In this document: one piece after another, positions 39,446 to 47,447 of the stretch
Numbering within the stretch: position 1 is the first letter of the stretch
Layout: each line of letters starts with the position of its first letter
Origin: Psychrobacter luti
GTDB taxonomy: Bacteria; Pseudomonadota; Gammaproteobacteria; Pseudomonadales; Moraxellaceae
NCBI RefSeq assembly: GCF_014192115.1
Contig: NZ_JACHXL010000003.1
Coordinates: forward strand, 372,001 to 436,000
DNA length: 64,000 nt
Direction of reading: 5' to 3'
Notes under the pieces: generated by a model
What the model saw: the letters and a program-made list of their open reading frames with translations, nothing else
Databases searched by the model: none
Told to the model about the DNA's origin: nothing
Position numbers and translations under genes: made by a program

Positions 39446-40630
39446 ATGTCTGATGTTATGCCTGATTTCTCTAGCGCCACTTATCAACTGACGTCTGACC
39501 CAGCGGTAGTCGCATACCCTGCCACTGGCGAGCACACACAGCCATTGAGAGTCGCTATTAATGGCTTTGGCCGTATAGGGCGCAATGTATTACGTGCCTT
39601 GCTAGAGCGCTTTGAGGTGTTAGGTCGTGCCATTCATGTGGTGGCGATTAACGATTTGGCACCGGCTGATATTCTGCTGCATTTGCTAAAATTTGACAGT
39701 ACCCACGGTCGCTTAACTCGACTAGGTGTCAGCGCTGATATTGTAATGAGTGACGTCGATGCTGGTAAAGGTGATAGCAATACGACTGTTAATACAGACA
39801 CTCAGCTGTGCCTGACTAAGAATAATTTAACGTACTGTATTAAGATGCTCTCAGAGCCCGATCCAAAAAACCTACCATGGCAGGAACTTGGCGTCGATGT
39901 GGTGCTAGAGTGTACGGGGCACTTTCGCTCTTATGAGCAAGCGCAATTGCATATCGAAGCTGGCGCGCAGCAAGTCATCATCGGTGCTGCGCCCTTTGAT
40001 GATGTTGATGCTTGTATCGTTATGGGCGTCAATACCGATGAGCTCACACGTAGGCTGCCGATTATATCGAGTGTCTCATGTACCACGCAGGCATTGGTAC
40101 CTCTAATTGCTACGCTAGATAAAGTGTTCGGCGTTAAGTCAGCAATGATGACTGAGATTCACGCCGTTACTGCTGATCAGACCGTGCTCGATCAAGCGCA
40201 TCGTGACCCAAGGCGGGCACGAGCCTCTGGTCACAATATCATTCCTACGACCTCTAGTAGTATCGCGGCAACCGAGCGTGTATTGCCAGCGATGGTCGGC
40301 AAAATAAATGGCCATTCAATCAGAGTGCCTACCATCGATGTTGCCGCTATTGATGTCACTTTTGTCTTTGATACCCCTGATGTCAGTATAGATTCGGTTC
40401 GTGACGTGCTCAAAGCAGCGAGCACGGGTCATTTGCTTGATATTATGGCCTATACCGATGAGCCTTTGGTCTCAAGTGACTTTATTCATCAAACGGAATC
40501 ACTGATTATCGATGGGCAACAGCTTATGCACGTAGGCGACCAGTACAAGGTTTTTGCTTGGTACGATAACGAGTGGGGCTATGCCAATAGGCTGCTTGAT
40601 ATGTGCTTGCACCTATCTTCATGTAAATAA
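39446..40630 (+). CDS. Glyceraldehyde-3-phosphate dehydrogenase (GapA/Epd-like)
   Basis: Type I GAPDH fold, 394 residues from ATG 39446 (the frame is also open from 39386). Neither start has a clear ribosome site. The Rossmann motif is INGFGRIGRNVLRAL near residue 36. The catalytic Cys is in SSVSCTTQALVPL (around 211), and the His partner region is EIHAVTADQTVLD. The end has WYDNEWGYANRLLDM. It is about 60 residues longer than GapA through an N-terminal extension and an insert after ADIVMSDVD. Phosphate-site RRARASGHNIIPTTS is close to Epd (erythrose-4-phosphate dehydrogenase), so GapA and Epd activities cannot be separated by eye. Gene stands alone before tRNA-Ser. Confidence 0.88.
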   Translation: MSDVMPDFSSATYQLTSDPAVVAYPATGEHTQPLRVAINGFGRIGRNVLRALLERFEVLGRAIHVVAINDLAPADILLHLLKFDSTHGRLTRLGVSADIVMSDVDAGKGDSNTTVNTDTQLCLTKNNLTYCIKMLSEPDPKNLPWQELGVDVVLECTGHFRSYEQAQLHIEAGAQQVIIGAAPFDDVDACIVMGVNTDELTRRLPIISSVSCTTQALVPLIATLDKVFGVKSAMMTEIHAVTADQTVLDQAHRDPRRARASGHNIIPTTSSSIAATERVLPAMVGKINGHSIRVPTIDVAAIDVTFVFDTPDVSIDSVRDVLKAASTGHLLDIMAYTDEPLVSSDFIHQTESLIIDGQQLMHVGDQYKVFAWYDNEWGYANRLLDMCLHLSSCK

Positions 40631-40746
40631 AACAGCTTTGAGTAAATAGTTTAAGGTAAAGAGCTGAGTTAAAGATTTCAAGTAAACGTTAAGTCATTGA
40701 TTTAAAACCATCTACAAATTAATTTCATTTTTTTAATATGAATCGC

Positions 40747-40774
40747 TTGCATTATGAGATGATATCTATATAAT
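40747..40774 (+). promoter_or_regulatory. Promoter of tRNA-Ser
   Basis: TTGCAT (-35), a 16-base spacer, then a perfect TATAAT (-10), 11 bases before the mature 5' end of the tRNA gene. Confidence 0.75.
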
Positions 40775-40785
40775 GATGCACCAAT

Positions 40786-40876
40786 GGAGACGTGGCAGAG
40801 CGGTTGAATGCACCGGTCTTGAAAACCGACAAGGGTTCATAGCCCTTCGAGAGTTCGAATCTCTCCGTCTCCGCCA
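40786..40876 (+). tRNA. tRNA-Ser (anticodon TGA)
   Basis: 91 bases including an encoded CCA. The acceptor stem GGAGACG pairs with CGTCTCC, and the anticodon loop is CTTGAAA (TGA, reads UCN codons). A long variable arm of the class II type and the T-loop GTTCGAAT are present. A promoter and a strong terminator flank it closely, so it is a single-gene unit. Confidence 0.97.
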
Positions 40877-40883
40877 AATTCGA

Positions 40884-40920
40884 AAAAGCCCCAATCAATT
40901 ACTGATTGGGGCTTTTTTTT
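40884..40920 (+). terminator. Terminator of tRNA-Ser
   Basis: A 14-bp perfect stem (AAAAGCCCCAATCA / TGATTGGGGCTTTT) followed by T residues. The stem core GCCCCAATC recurs after tRNA-Val. Confidence 0.92.
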
Positions 40921-40954
40921 ATGCAATGTTTTTGCAAGTTTTATGATCATCCGC

Positions 40955-41725
40955 TTATTTCGCTAGCGACTGTCCGAACTCAATTTCCTGCCCATCCATT
41001 AATACTAGCTTACCTTTACTAATCTCGATGCTTATCCCTGTGTTATTTTTAATCGCACGCATGACATTGATGTCTTCAATACTACTTTCAATAATTATTT
41101 TGCCAGATTGCTCCGGCTCGATTGGTGGTTTAAACTGCGTTAACGGCACATTAAAGGTTTTGCTTTTGGTCAAATGCTTCTCTTTCATAGTCAACTTACC
41201 TCTAAAGCTTTTAATGGGCACCTTACCGTGATTTGAGAGCATAAACTGTAACTTCACTTGGTTTAAGCTATCGCTATCACTGGTTTTAACTGGTAGTAAG
41301 GCAATAGGGTAATTTTGCGCTTTGGCAGTACCGACTTGCGGACTGGTTACAATCGGGCTTTTTTTACCGGTTGGATTATTTGGGTGCAGGCGCTCATATT
41401 CACGCTGTTGGACGAGTGCTTGCTTGATGGTGATACGAGGCATCGCCCCAGATTCATACGCACCACTGAGCTTCATACGCAGCATATAGCGGCTTAGCAG
41501 CTGCCTATCACCTTCAGGCAAACGCTCAAACGTATCACCCAGCTTTTTTTGCCACTGATCAGAGTTGGTCGGTATTGTCTGCTTACTGGGATCGGCGGGC
41601 GGCTGTGAGCAGCCATTGATAACAGGCAGCATCGTCAAGGTAAATGCCAATAATATGGCCTTTCTTACATAGCTTGCATGGCCTACATGGCGTGCATTGT
41701 TTACAGGTTTATATGAACCAATCAT
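40955..41725 (-). CDS. Unknown lipoprotein
   Basis: 256 residues from the ATG at 41725, which has AAGGAGG 6 bases upstream (a TTG six codons earlier lies within that ribosome site). A hydrophobic signal ends in a lipobox PVINGC (Cys near residue 39), giving a lipidated protein, likely in the outer membrane. The mature part has helical GDTFERLPEGDRQLLSRYMLRMKLSG, then a beta-rich C-terminal half (KLQFMLSNHGKVPIKSFRGKLTM, SGKIIIESSIEDI) that resembles a Fn3-like or DUF-type sandwich. I do not recognise the family. Single gene. Confidence 0.7.
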   Translation of the reverse strand: MIGSYKPVNNARHVGHASYVRKAILLAFTLTMLPVINGCSQPPADPSKQTIPTNSDQWQKKLGDTFERLPEGDRQLLSRYMLRMKLSGAYESGAMPRITIKQALVQQREYERLHPNNPTGKKSPIVTSPQVGTAKAQNYPIALLPVKTSDSDSLNQVKLQFMLSNHGKVPIKSFRGKLTMKEKHLTKSKTFNVPLTQFKPPIEPEQSGKIIIESSIEDINVMRAIKNNTGISIEISKGKLVLMDGQEIEFGQSLAK

Positions 41726-41877
41726 CTTATGCCTCCTTCTCAACCCATATAAATGGTAATGACTCTTATACTAATATAGCGCCTATGATAATTTTGTATG
41801 TTTATTTATCGCTAATAGCCATTTGAAGTTGTTGGATTTATCGAGGAGGGAATATTTTAAGTGACAAATTATGTGGC

Positions 41878-41915
41878 AAAAAAAAGACTAAGCGCTGTTA
41901 AGCAAACTTAGTCTT
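41878..41915 (-). terminator. Terminator of the ribbon-helix-helix gene
   Basis: A 9-bp stem AAGACTAAG / CTTAGTCTT with a T run on the minus strand, 35 bases after the stop at 41951. Confidence 0.85.
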
Positions 41916-41950
41916 CTCATTTTGTATATATTATTAGCTCACGGCTGGCG

Positions 41951-42280
41951 TTATTCTTTATCTTGCAGCTCAGACAGTGGATGGGTGATATTGTTATTAT
42001 GAGTCACCACAATCGCCTCATCAATGATGCGTTGACTGACGCCGCGCTTACGCAGACTTTCGATAAAGACTTCATCATGGGCTAGGGTATAGTCTTGATG
42101 ATCGCGATCAAGACCTTGACGAATATAGAGACGAATAAGTCCTTGAATGCGCTTAAAACCCAACTCTTTCGACGTAGCTTCTAATAACGAAATCATCTCT
42201 TCAGACAAACGAATACTGACCGGGCGCATGATTTTTTGCGGATAGTCAGAGAATTTATTTTTTACACGTACAGGTATCAT
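41951..42280 (-). CDS. Ribbon-helix-helix (CopG/Arc-type) DNA-binding protein
   Basis: 109 residues. The segment RPVSIRLSEEMISLLEATSKELGFKRIQGLIRLYIRQGLD (about 19-58) has the beta-strand then two-helix pattern of ribbon-helix-helix repressors. The remaining 50 residues (LRKRGVSQRIIDEAIVV...) look helical and of unknown role. It could be an antitoxin-like regulator, but no toxin gene is adjacent: its neighbours are a lipoprotein gene and tRNA-Asn. Single-gene unit with a terminator. Confidence 0.75.
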   Translation of the reverse strand: MIPVRVKNKFSDYPQKIMRPVSIRLSEEMISLLEATSKELGFKRIQGLIRLYIRQGLDRDHQDYTLAHDEVFIESLRKRGVSQRIIDEAIVVTHNNNITHPLSELQDKE

Positions 42281-42445
42281 AATAAACCATTATTTTTAGT
42301 GAGTAGGAGTAAAGCACTCAGACAAAAACTGACTCAGTCACTGCTAACCTTACCATACAACAAAAGTTGCTAAAAGAATACTGTTGCTATATTAATATTA
42401 TGCTGACTTTTACTGATGCGATTAGCAGCTAAAAAATGCGAGCAT

Positions 42446-42477
42446 AAAAAAACCTCCATCAAATAAGTGATGAAGGT
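42446..42477 (-). terminator. Terminator of tRNA-Asn
   Basis: A 10-bp stem ACCTCCATCA / TGATGAAGGT (one G-T pair) followed on the minus strand by a T run. Confidence 0.85.
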
Positions 42478-42488
42478 CTTTTCAAATA

Positions 42489-42564
42489 TGGCTCTCCAAC
42501 CTGGGCTCGAACCAGGGACACACGGATTAACAGTCCGTTGCTCTACCAACTGAGCTATTGGAGA
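42489..42564 (-). tRNA. tRNA-Asn (anticodon GTT)
   Basis: 76 bases with an encoded CCA. The acceptor TCTCCAA pairs with TTGGAGA, the anticodon loop is CTGTTAA (GTT), and the T arm has GTTCGAGC. A single-gene unit with a nearby terminator. Confidence 0.97.
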
Positions 42565-43091
42565 ATAAGTTGTTTATAACGGTTACTATCGCAAGTTTTA
42601 CAAAGGCTTTGGTAGGTGCGATTGCTTATCTTGTTTGCGTTATGTGGGGCACATTTTAGCCAAGTAGTTATGGGCTGTCAACCTTATTAGTCGATTAATT
42701 ATAAATATAATTGCAATCCGTATGAAATTGAGCTTTTTTACTTTTAAAGTGGCTGAATTATTGACTGTTTTAATAAATAGCCTTGATATCGTCTGTTTAA
42801 AATATATATAAAGTCGATTTGCAATAAAGGTTATAGTTTTTACTTTATCAGCCAAATTAATTAGACTATCTATTTGAAAGTAAAGAAAAAACCTACATTA
42901 CTGTAAACCTTCAAATCTCTATTTCAAGCGCTACTATAAACCTATAAAATAGCCACCCGAGCGTTTCTTTAGTATTTTGGCTTTGATTTTCTTTGATTTA
43001 AAGCTTTTTAACTTTATTCGCTACTATGCAACACGTTTTAACCACTCACGTTCTAAAAAAATGCGTTCTAACCAATATAGGTGCTTAAAAT
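42565..43091. other. Intergenic region between tRNA-Asn and the SMR pump
   Basis: About 525 AT-rich bases with no supported gene. It holds the promoter of tRNA-Asn at the left end and, presumably, that of the pump gene at the right. No operator for a TetR/MerR regulator was seen. Confidence 0.45.
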
Positions 43092-43436
43092 ATGAATCCA
43101 ACCATGATTGCTTACGGTTACCTTGCCATCGCTATTGTTTGTGAGGTGATTGGCACCACTTTTTTAGTCAAGTCAGAGCAGTTTACACGCTTTATACCTA
43201 CGCTCATTATGGCGGTGCTTTATGCGATTTCTTTTTATTTATTAACTCAAACTATTAAAACCATCCCTATTGGTATTGCTTATGCCTTATGGGGCGGGCT
43301 CGGTATTGTGCTAACTTCTTTAGTGGGACTGTTCTTCTTTAAACAAACGCTGGATACTGCTGCTGTGATTGGTATTGCGATGATTGTGGGCGGTGTCGTG
43401 GTTATGAATTTGCTGTCTAATTCAGTGGCGCATTAA
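43092..43436 (+). CDS. Small multidrug resistance (SMR) efflux protein
   Basis: 114 residues with four transmembrane helices. The essential Glu of the family is present in IAIVCEVIGTTFLVKSEQF (the E14 equivalent), as are IPIGIAYALWGGLGIVLTSLVG and the last-helix GIAMIVGGVVVMNLLS. SMR pumps exchange protons for quaternary ammonium or other cationic compounds as dimers; this one is EmrE/QacE-like, but the substrate is unproven. AGGTG lies before the ATG. No regulator next to it. Confidence 0.9.
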   Translation: MNPTMIAYGYLAIAIVCEVIGTTFLVKSEQFTRFIPTLIMAVLYAISFYLLTQTIKTIPIGIAYALWGGLGIVLTSLVGLFFFKQTLDTAAVIGIAMIVGGVVVMNLLSNSVAH

Positions 43437-43594
43437 GCAGCTATTAATTCTTAACCTTCATTCATGAATTGTTAAGCATCAAGCTTTACATTGGTAGAAG
43501 GTGCATGGCTAATGTAAAGTAGGTTTAGAGCAAATGCAGAATAAAAAAATCTCTATCGCGTAATTTAAAAGATATAACGTCAAAGATAAAAACG

Positions 43595-44092
43595 GTGACC
43601 ATATTGACTACATTAAAGTATATTGCTCATTATTCTGAGCAGATTCAAAGCCAAGCAGCGACGCTGATTAGCACGGGTAGATTGGGCGATTATTTAGATA
43701 AAAATTACCCCAATCGCCATCAAATACAAAGCGATAAAGCGCTATATCAATATATTAATGACATCAAAAATCAATATATGCGCAAAAGCAGCCCGCTGTC
43801 GCAAGTAACTTATAATAGTAAACTTGCCGTGCTCAAACACGCACTTGGCATTCATACTTATCAATCGCGAGTGCAAGGCAGTAAGCTAAAATCACATAAT
43901 AGCATCACCGTGGCAAGCCTATTTAAAGAAGCGCCGCCTGAGTTTTTGCGTATGATTGTCGTTCATGAGCTGGCACATTTTAAGGAGCAAGAGCATAACA
44001 AGGCTTTTTATAAGCTCTGCTGCCATATGGAGCCGGATTATCATCAGTATGAGCTCGACACCCGTTTGTGGTTGCATTGGCGCGAACGCTAA
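43595..44092 (+). CDS. YgjP-like (M48-type) metal-dependent hydrolase
   Basis: About 165 residues, with start GTG 43595 or TTG 43604 (no good ribosome site). The C-terminal half carries the zinc motif VVHELAHFKEQEHNKAFYKL: HELAH with the third ligand in the following EHNKAF, then YELDTRLWLHW. This matches the YgjP/DUF45 family of putative metallopeptidases. The N-terminal half is helical (LKYIAHYSEQIQSQAATLISTGRLGDYL) and lacks a signal peptide, so it is cytosolic. Substrate unknown. Confidence 0.8.
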   Translation: MTILTTLKYIAHYSEQIQSQAATLISTGRLGDYLDKNYPNRHQIQSDKALYQYINDIKNQYMRKSSPLSQVTYNSKLAVLKHALGIHTYQSRVQGSKLKSHNSITVASLFKEAPPEFLRMIVVHELAHFKEQEHNKAFYKLCCHMEPDYHQYELDTRLWLHWRER

Positions 44093-44193
44093 TCTATCTT
44101 GGTGACATGAAATCTAACTGATAATAATGCTAGGTGAAAATAGTGAGACCGAGGGTACTGGATAAAATCACTTTTTTAAAGTTAGGGTAGCCT

Positions 44194-45138
44194 ATGAGTG
44201 GGTCAACGCGGCAAGGTATGACTAAAGGTAAAAAAGCGTGGCTCATTCCTGTGCTGTGTCTAATAGTTGGTGGTGGATTAACCGGTATTTCGACCAATCT
44301 AGCGAAATTTGCAGGCGAAATAGGTCTAACGCCGCTGGCATTTCTGTTTTGGTCTATTACGGGCGCGGCGTTTATTTTATCTAGTTATGCGCTGTTACGC
44401 CATGAACTGCCACCTTTAAGTAAATCAACCCTGAGCTATTATCTAGTGGCAGCGTTAGTGAGTGTGGCAGGCTCTAACCTAATTTTCTTCTCCGCTATTC
44501 CGCATGTCGGCGCAGGTTTTGTCGCGTTGATTATCTCTCTACCGCCACTCCTGACTTATCTGGCAGCAATTATCTTAAAAATAGAGCGCTTTACTAAGCT
44601 ACGTGCGCTAGGCGTGGTCGCTGCACTTGCCGGAGCAGGGGTGCTCGCCGCACGTAAATTTGCTGCGCCCGATGCCAGTATGTTTTGGATTGGGCTTGCG
44701 CTTTGCGGGCCGGTGCTATTAGCAATTGGCAATATTTATCGCAGCTTATACTGGCCAGATAATCTATCTCCCAGCGCACTTGTACCCGGTATGCTAATAG
44801 CCGCCTCCGTGTTGCTTGGATTAGTCGGTCTCATGCCGCACTTTTCACTAGCAGTTCCGATGACAGAGATATTGCCGTTAGTATTGATTGTGGTGCAGGC
44901 GTTCGTTTTCGCTGGTCAGTTTTTACTTTTATTTTTACTGCAAAAAACGGGCGGCCCAGTGTTATTAAGTTTATTAGGCTCGGTAGGGGCGGTCGTCGGT
45001 GTGCCTGTTGCTATATTTTTGCAGGGAGAAAGTCCGCCAGAAGGCCTATTTTTAGGTGCTTCATTGATAGCGCTAGGTGTCGTATTAGTCACATATGGCG
45101 GGGTAAAAATGGCGAAATCTGTATCAGATAAGCGCTAA
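44194..45138 (+). CDS. EamA/DMT-superfamily transporter
   Basis: 314 residues with about ten transmembrane helices in two repeated EamA halves (about 15-145 and 165-305). Characteristic stretches are LIVGGGLTGISTNLAKFAGEIG, FSAIPHVGAGFVALIISLPPLLTYLAA and GALAGAGVLAARKF-like sequence between the halves. Members export amino acids, metabolites or drugs; the substrate here cannot be inferred. A weak AGGG precedes the ATG. It lies between the protease gene and the fatty acid hydroxylase, all on the plus strand, but gaps of 100-130 bases make an operon doubtful. Confidence 0.88.
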   Translation: MSGSTRQGMTKGKKAWLIPVLCLIVGGGLTGISTNLAKFAGEIGLTPLAFLFWSITGAAFILSSYALLRHELPPLSKSTLSYYLVAALVSVAGSNLIFFSAIPHVGAGFVALIISLPPLLTYLAAIILKIERFTKLRALGVVAALAGAGVLAARKFAAPDASMFWIGLALCGPVLLAIGNIYRSLYWPDNLSPSALVPGMLIAASVLLGLVGLMPHFSLAVPMTEILPLVLIVVQAFVFAGQFLLLFLLQKTGGPVLLSLLGSVGAVVGVPVAIFLQGESPPEGLFLGASLIALGVVLVTYGGVKMAKSVSDKR

Positions 45139-45264
45139 GATAGTGACATATTAATTAACTTATGTTGGTATTATTAAGCACTTATAAAGGATCTTAATCT
45201 TTTCATTTGCTTTCAAAGCTTTCAAAGCTTTTTACCTGCAAACGTAATGTTCAATAGGTGACAT

Positions 45265-46110
45265 ATGGATGTGTTTTCGTATTGGCAAGGGTTTTATAAC
45301 GATCCTTGGTTTTGGCAGTTCCCCATGGCGACCCTTGCCATCAGCACGGCAACCTTTCTCGCAGTTGCCATCCCATGGACGATAGTTGCTTGGCGCGATC
45401 CGGTATCCTTGCGTAAATATAAGATTCAACAAAAACCGTTTGAGATGAAACAATTTTTATTACCGTCTATCGGCCGTATCATTATTAATAATATTATTTT
45501 AGCCGCGCTATTGGTGCTGGCTTGGCCGCTGTTAAAACTGACCGGCGTGCATAATGGTGAGATGCCCGTTTGGTATATTATCATCGCGCAGTTGATTTTC
45601 TTCGTGCTGCTCGATGACTTTTTATACTATTGTATGCACCGTTATATGCACGAAAATAAATGGCTGCTAAGAAATATCCACAGTGTGCACCACCGCATTC
45701 GTAATACTTGCGGTATCAATGGCAATTATATGCACTGGGTTGAGTATTCATTGACGGCAACGCTGACGTTAGTAGGTCCAATCATTCTAGGTGCGCATAT
45801 CTATGTGGTGTGGATGTGGGTGATTTTACGTCAAATCGAAGGCGCGGATGGGCATATTGGCTACGATATCCCTTGGAATCCTGTGCATTTATTGCCTGTA
45901 TATGAAGGTCCTGTCTACCATGACTTTCATCATGCCAAATTTAAAGGCAATTATGCGGGGTTTTTACCTTACCTCGATAAATACTTGGGCAAGACTTATA
46001 TTCCTGCTTATCTTAGTTATCTTAAAGGTAAGCAAAATGGTTTAACACCGGTAGAGATTGAGCAAAACGAGTTAGCACCTAAAAAACGCAAAAAGCAGAC
46101 AAACCGTTGA
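45265..46110 (+). CDS. Fatty acid hydroxylase / sterol desaturase family protein
   Basis: 281 residues with four or so transmembrane segments and the eight-histidine di-iron pattern: HRYMH, HSVHH and HDFHH, plus a conserved NGNYMHWVEY. This family adds or removes hydrogens on lipids (sterol C5-desaturase, fatty acid 2-hydroxylase, beta-carotene hydroxylase types). The bacterial substrate is not predictable here; lipid or wax-related roles are possible. AGGTGA is 3-9 bases before the ATG. The C-terminal tail is basic (PKKRKKQTNR). Confidence 0.85.
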   Translation: MDVFSYWQGFYNDPWFWQFPMATLAISTATFLAVAIPWTIVAWRDPVSLRKYKIQQKPFEMKQFLLPSIGRIIINNIILAALLVLAWPLLKLTGVHNGEMPVWYIIIAQLIFFVLLDDFLYYCMHRYMHENKWLLRNIHSVHHRIRNTCGINGNYMHWVEYSLTATLTLVGPIILGAHIYVVWMWVILRQIEGADGHIGYDIPWNPVHLLPVYEGPVYHDFHHAKFKGNYAGFLPYLDKYLGKTYIPAYLSYLKGKQNGLTPVEIEQNELAPKKRKKQTNR

Positions 46111-46134
46111 GTTTTTGGTTTTGAGAAATTATGT

Positions 46135-46887
46135 TTAAATATTAGCAGTCTTTACCATACGATTGAGCATGGCTGCTAAGCGCGCATTGTTATCGGTGAT
46201 ATATTTATCGCCAAGCGCAATTATCTCAGCCGCTGATTGTACCGTTTTAGGATAGTCGATTAGCCCTTTTTGAATAGTATTTTCGCCATTTGCTACCATC
46301 TTAACGATACTTTCTTTAGTCACCTCAAAATGACATTGCCAGGCCATGACCCAAGTACCGAGCGCTTTATGCCGCGGCGTTTGATACAGAAAGCCTTGAT
46401 TGGGCCATGCTTCTGACGTCGCTAAAGCAATCGCTCCTTGTGGATTTTCAAAACCATCACCATGCCAATGAAAGACGGTAAAGGGCTGCTTTGGTAAGTC
46501 CTGTAATAAAGGATGCACCTGAGCGTCTTTGCTTAACTGAATAGGTAGCCAACCGATTTCTTTTACGCCCGCTGGCTCTACGCTTGCCCCCAGACAATGC
46601 GCAATAAGCTGTGCACCCAAGCAAACACCAATCACAGTTTTTCCGCTATCCACACTTTGTTTAATCAGCCGTTTTTCATCTATCAACCAAGGATGGCTAT
46701 CCTCATCATGGACACTCATCGGCCCGCCCATCACGATTAGCCAATCAAAGCTGTTGAGCGCAGGCAAGGAGTCTTGATTATAAGAGCGGGTGTAGGTAAT
46801 CGTGTGCTGATGATTATTTGCCCAGTGCTTAATATAACTGAGGTCTTCGTAATCTGTGTGAAATAAGGCATGAATGCGTAAGGTCAT
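46135..46887 (-). CDS. Class I glutamine amidotransferase domain protein
   Basis: 250 residues. GATase1 motifs are the oxyanion GGPMSVHDEDSHPWL, the nucleophile in GKTVIGVCLGAQLIAHCLGA, and the His-containing WQCHFEVTKE towards the C-terminus. This single-domain GATase1 resembles GuaA N-terminal-like proteins of unknown acceptor (YfeJ-like). It should hydrolyse glutamine and may supply ammonia or cleave a gamma-glutamyl substrate, but no partner gene is adjacent. Convergent with the hydroxylase gene, with only 24 bases between the stops. Confidence 0.85.
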   Translation of the reverse strand: MTLRIHALFHTDYEDLSYIKHWANNHQHTITYTRSYNQDSLPALNSFDWLIVMGGPMSVHDEDSHPWLIDEKRLIKQSVDSGKTVIGVCLGAQLIAHCLGASVEPAGVKEIGWLPIQLSKDAQVHPLLQDLPKQPFTVFHWHGDGFENPQGAIALATSEAWPNQGFLYQTPRHKALGTWVMAWQCHFEVTKESIVKMVANGENTIQKGLIDYPKTVQSAAEIIALGDKYITDNNARLAAMLNRMVKTANI

Positions 46888-47060
46888 GTGATAGGCTCTT
46901 ATCAGGAATTTATGTTTTTCGGTTATATCAAAAGTCTATAAGGTATGGACTGTCTTAGATAGCGGAAACTATTTAGAAGCGCCTGGTTTTCTTAAGTGCT
47001 TCATTATAAAGCTTAAAAATAAGTATTCTAATAATAACCTAATATTGTGATAGAAAAGGC

Positions 47061-47088
47061 TTGCAAAGTTTTAAAAACTTGCTAAAAT
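47061..47088 (+). promoter_or_regulatory. Promoter of tRNA-Val
   Basis: TTGCAA (-35), 16 bases, then TAAAAT (-10), 13 bases before the mature tRNA. Confidence 0.7.
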
Positions 47089-47101
47089 GCATGACCTAAA
47101 T

Positions 47102-47178
<77 letters not shown>

Positions 47179-47185
47179 AATTTAG

Positions 47186-47219
47186 AAAGCCCCAATCATA
47201 AAGATTGGGGCTTTTTTTT
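47186..47219 (+). terminator. Terminator of tRNA-Val
   Basis: A 12-bp stem AAAGCCCCAATC / GATTGGGGCTTT, then eight T. Its stem core matches the tRNA-Ser terminator. Confidence 0.92.
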
Positions 47220-47376
47220 GCCTGTAAAATATATGCTGTAGCGGAAAATCTTTGCTCGCATCACTCTATATTCATAATTCTTTAATCAACTCTGAATGAC
47301 TCAAAAAAGAGGCAGTGACTAATACTGTGGTTTCATTGAGAATCGAGTGTTTACGGAGTATACAGTGATTCGCCTT

Positions 47377-47411
47377 AAAAAAATGGTGGTCATACATAAA
47401 GTACAACCACC
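47377..47411 (-). terminator. Terminator of the tctCBA operon
   Basis: An 11-bp stem (GGTGGTCATAC / GTACAACCACC, with two wobble pairs) with a 5-base loop; seven T follow on the minus strand. It lies 37 bases after the tctA stop. Confidence 0.85.
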
Positions 47412-47447
47412 GCCGGAGAAGTATTTTGAGAATAAAGTAGCTAAAAT

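Noticed and set aside
41951-42280. Ribbon-helix-helix gene as the antitoxin of a toxin-antitoxin pair
   Set aside because: No small toxin-like gene is adjacent; it is flanked by its own terminator and tRNA-Asn.
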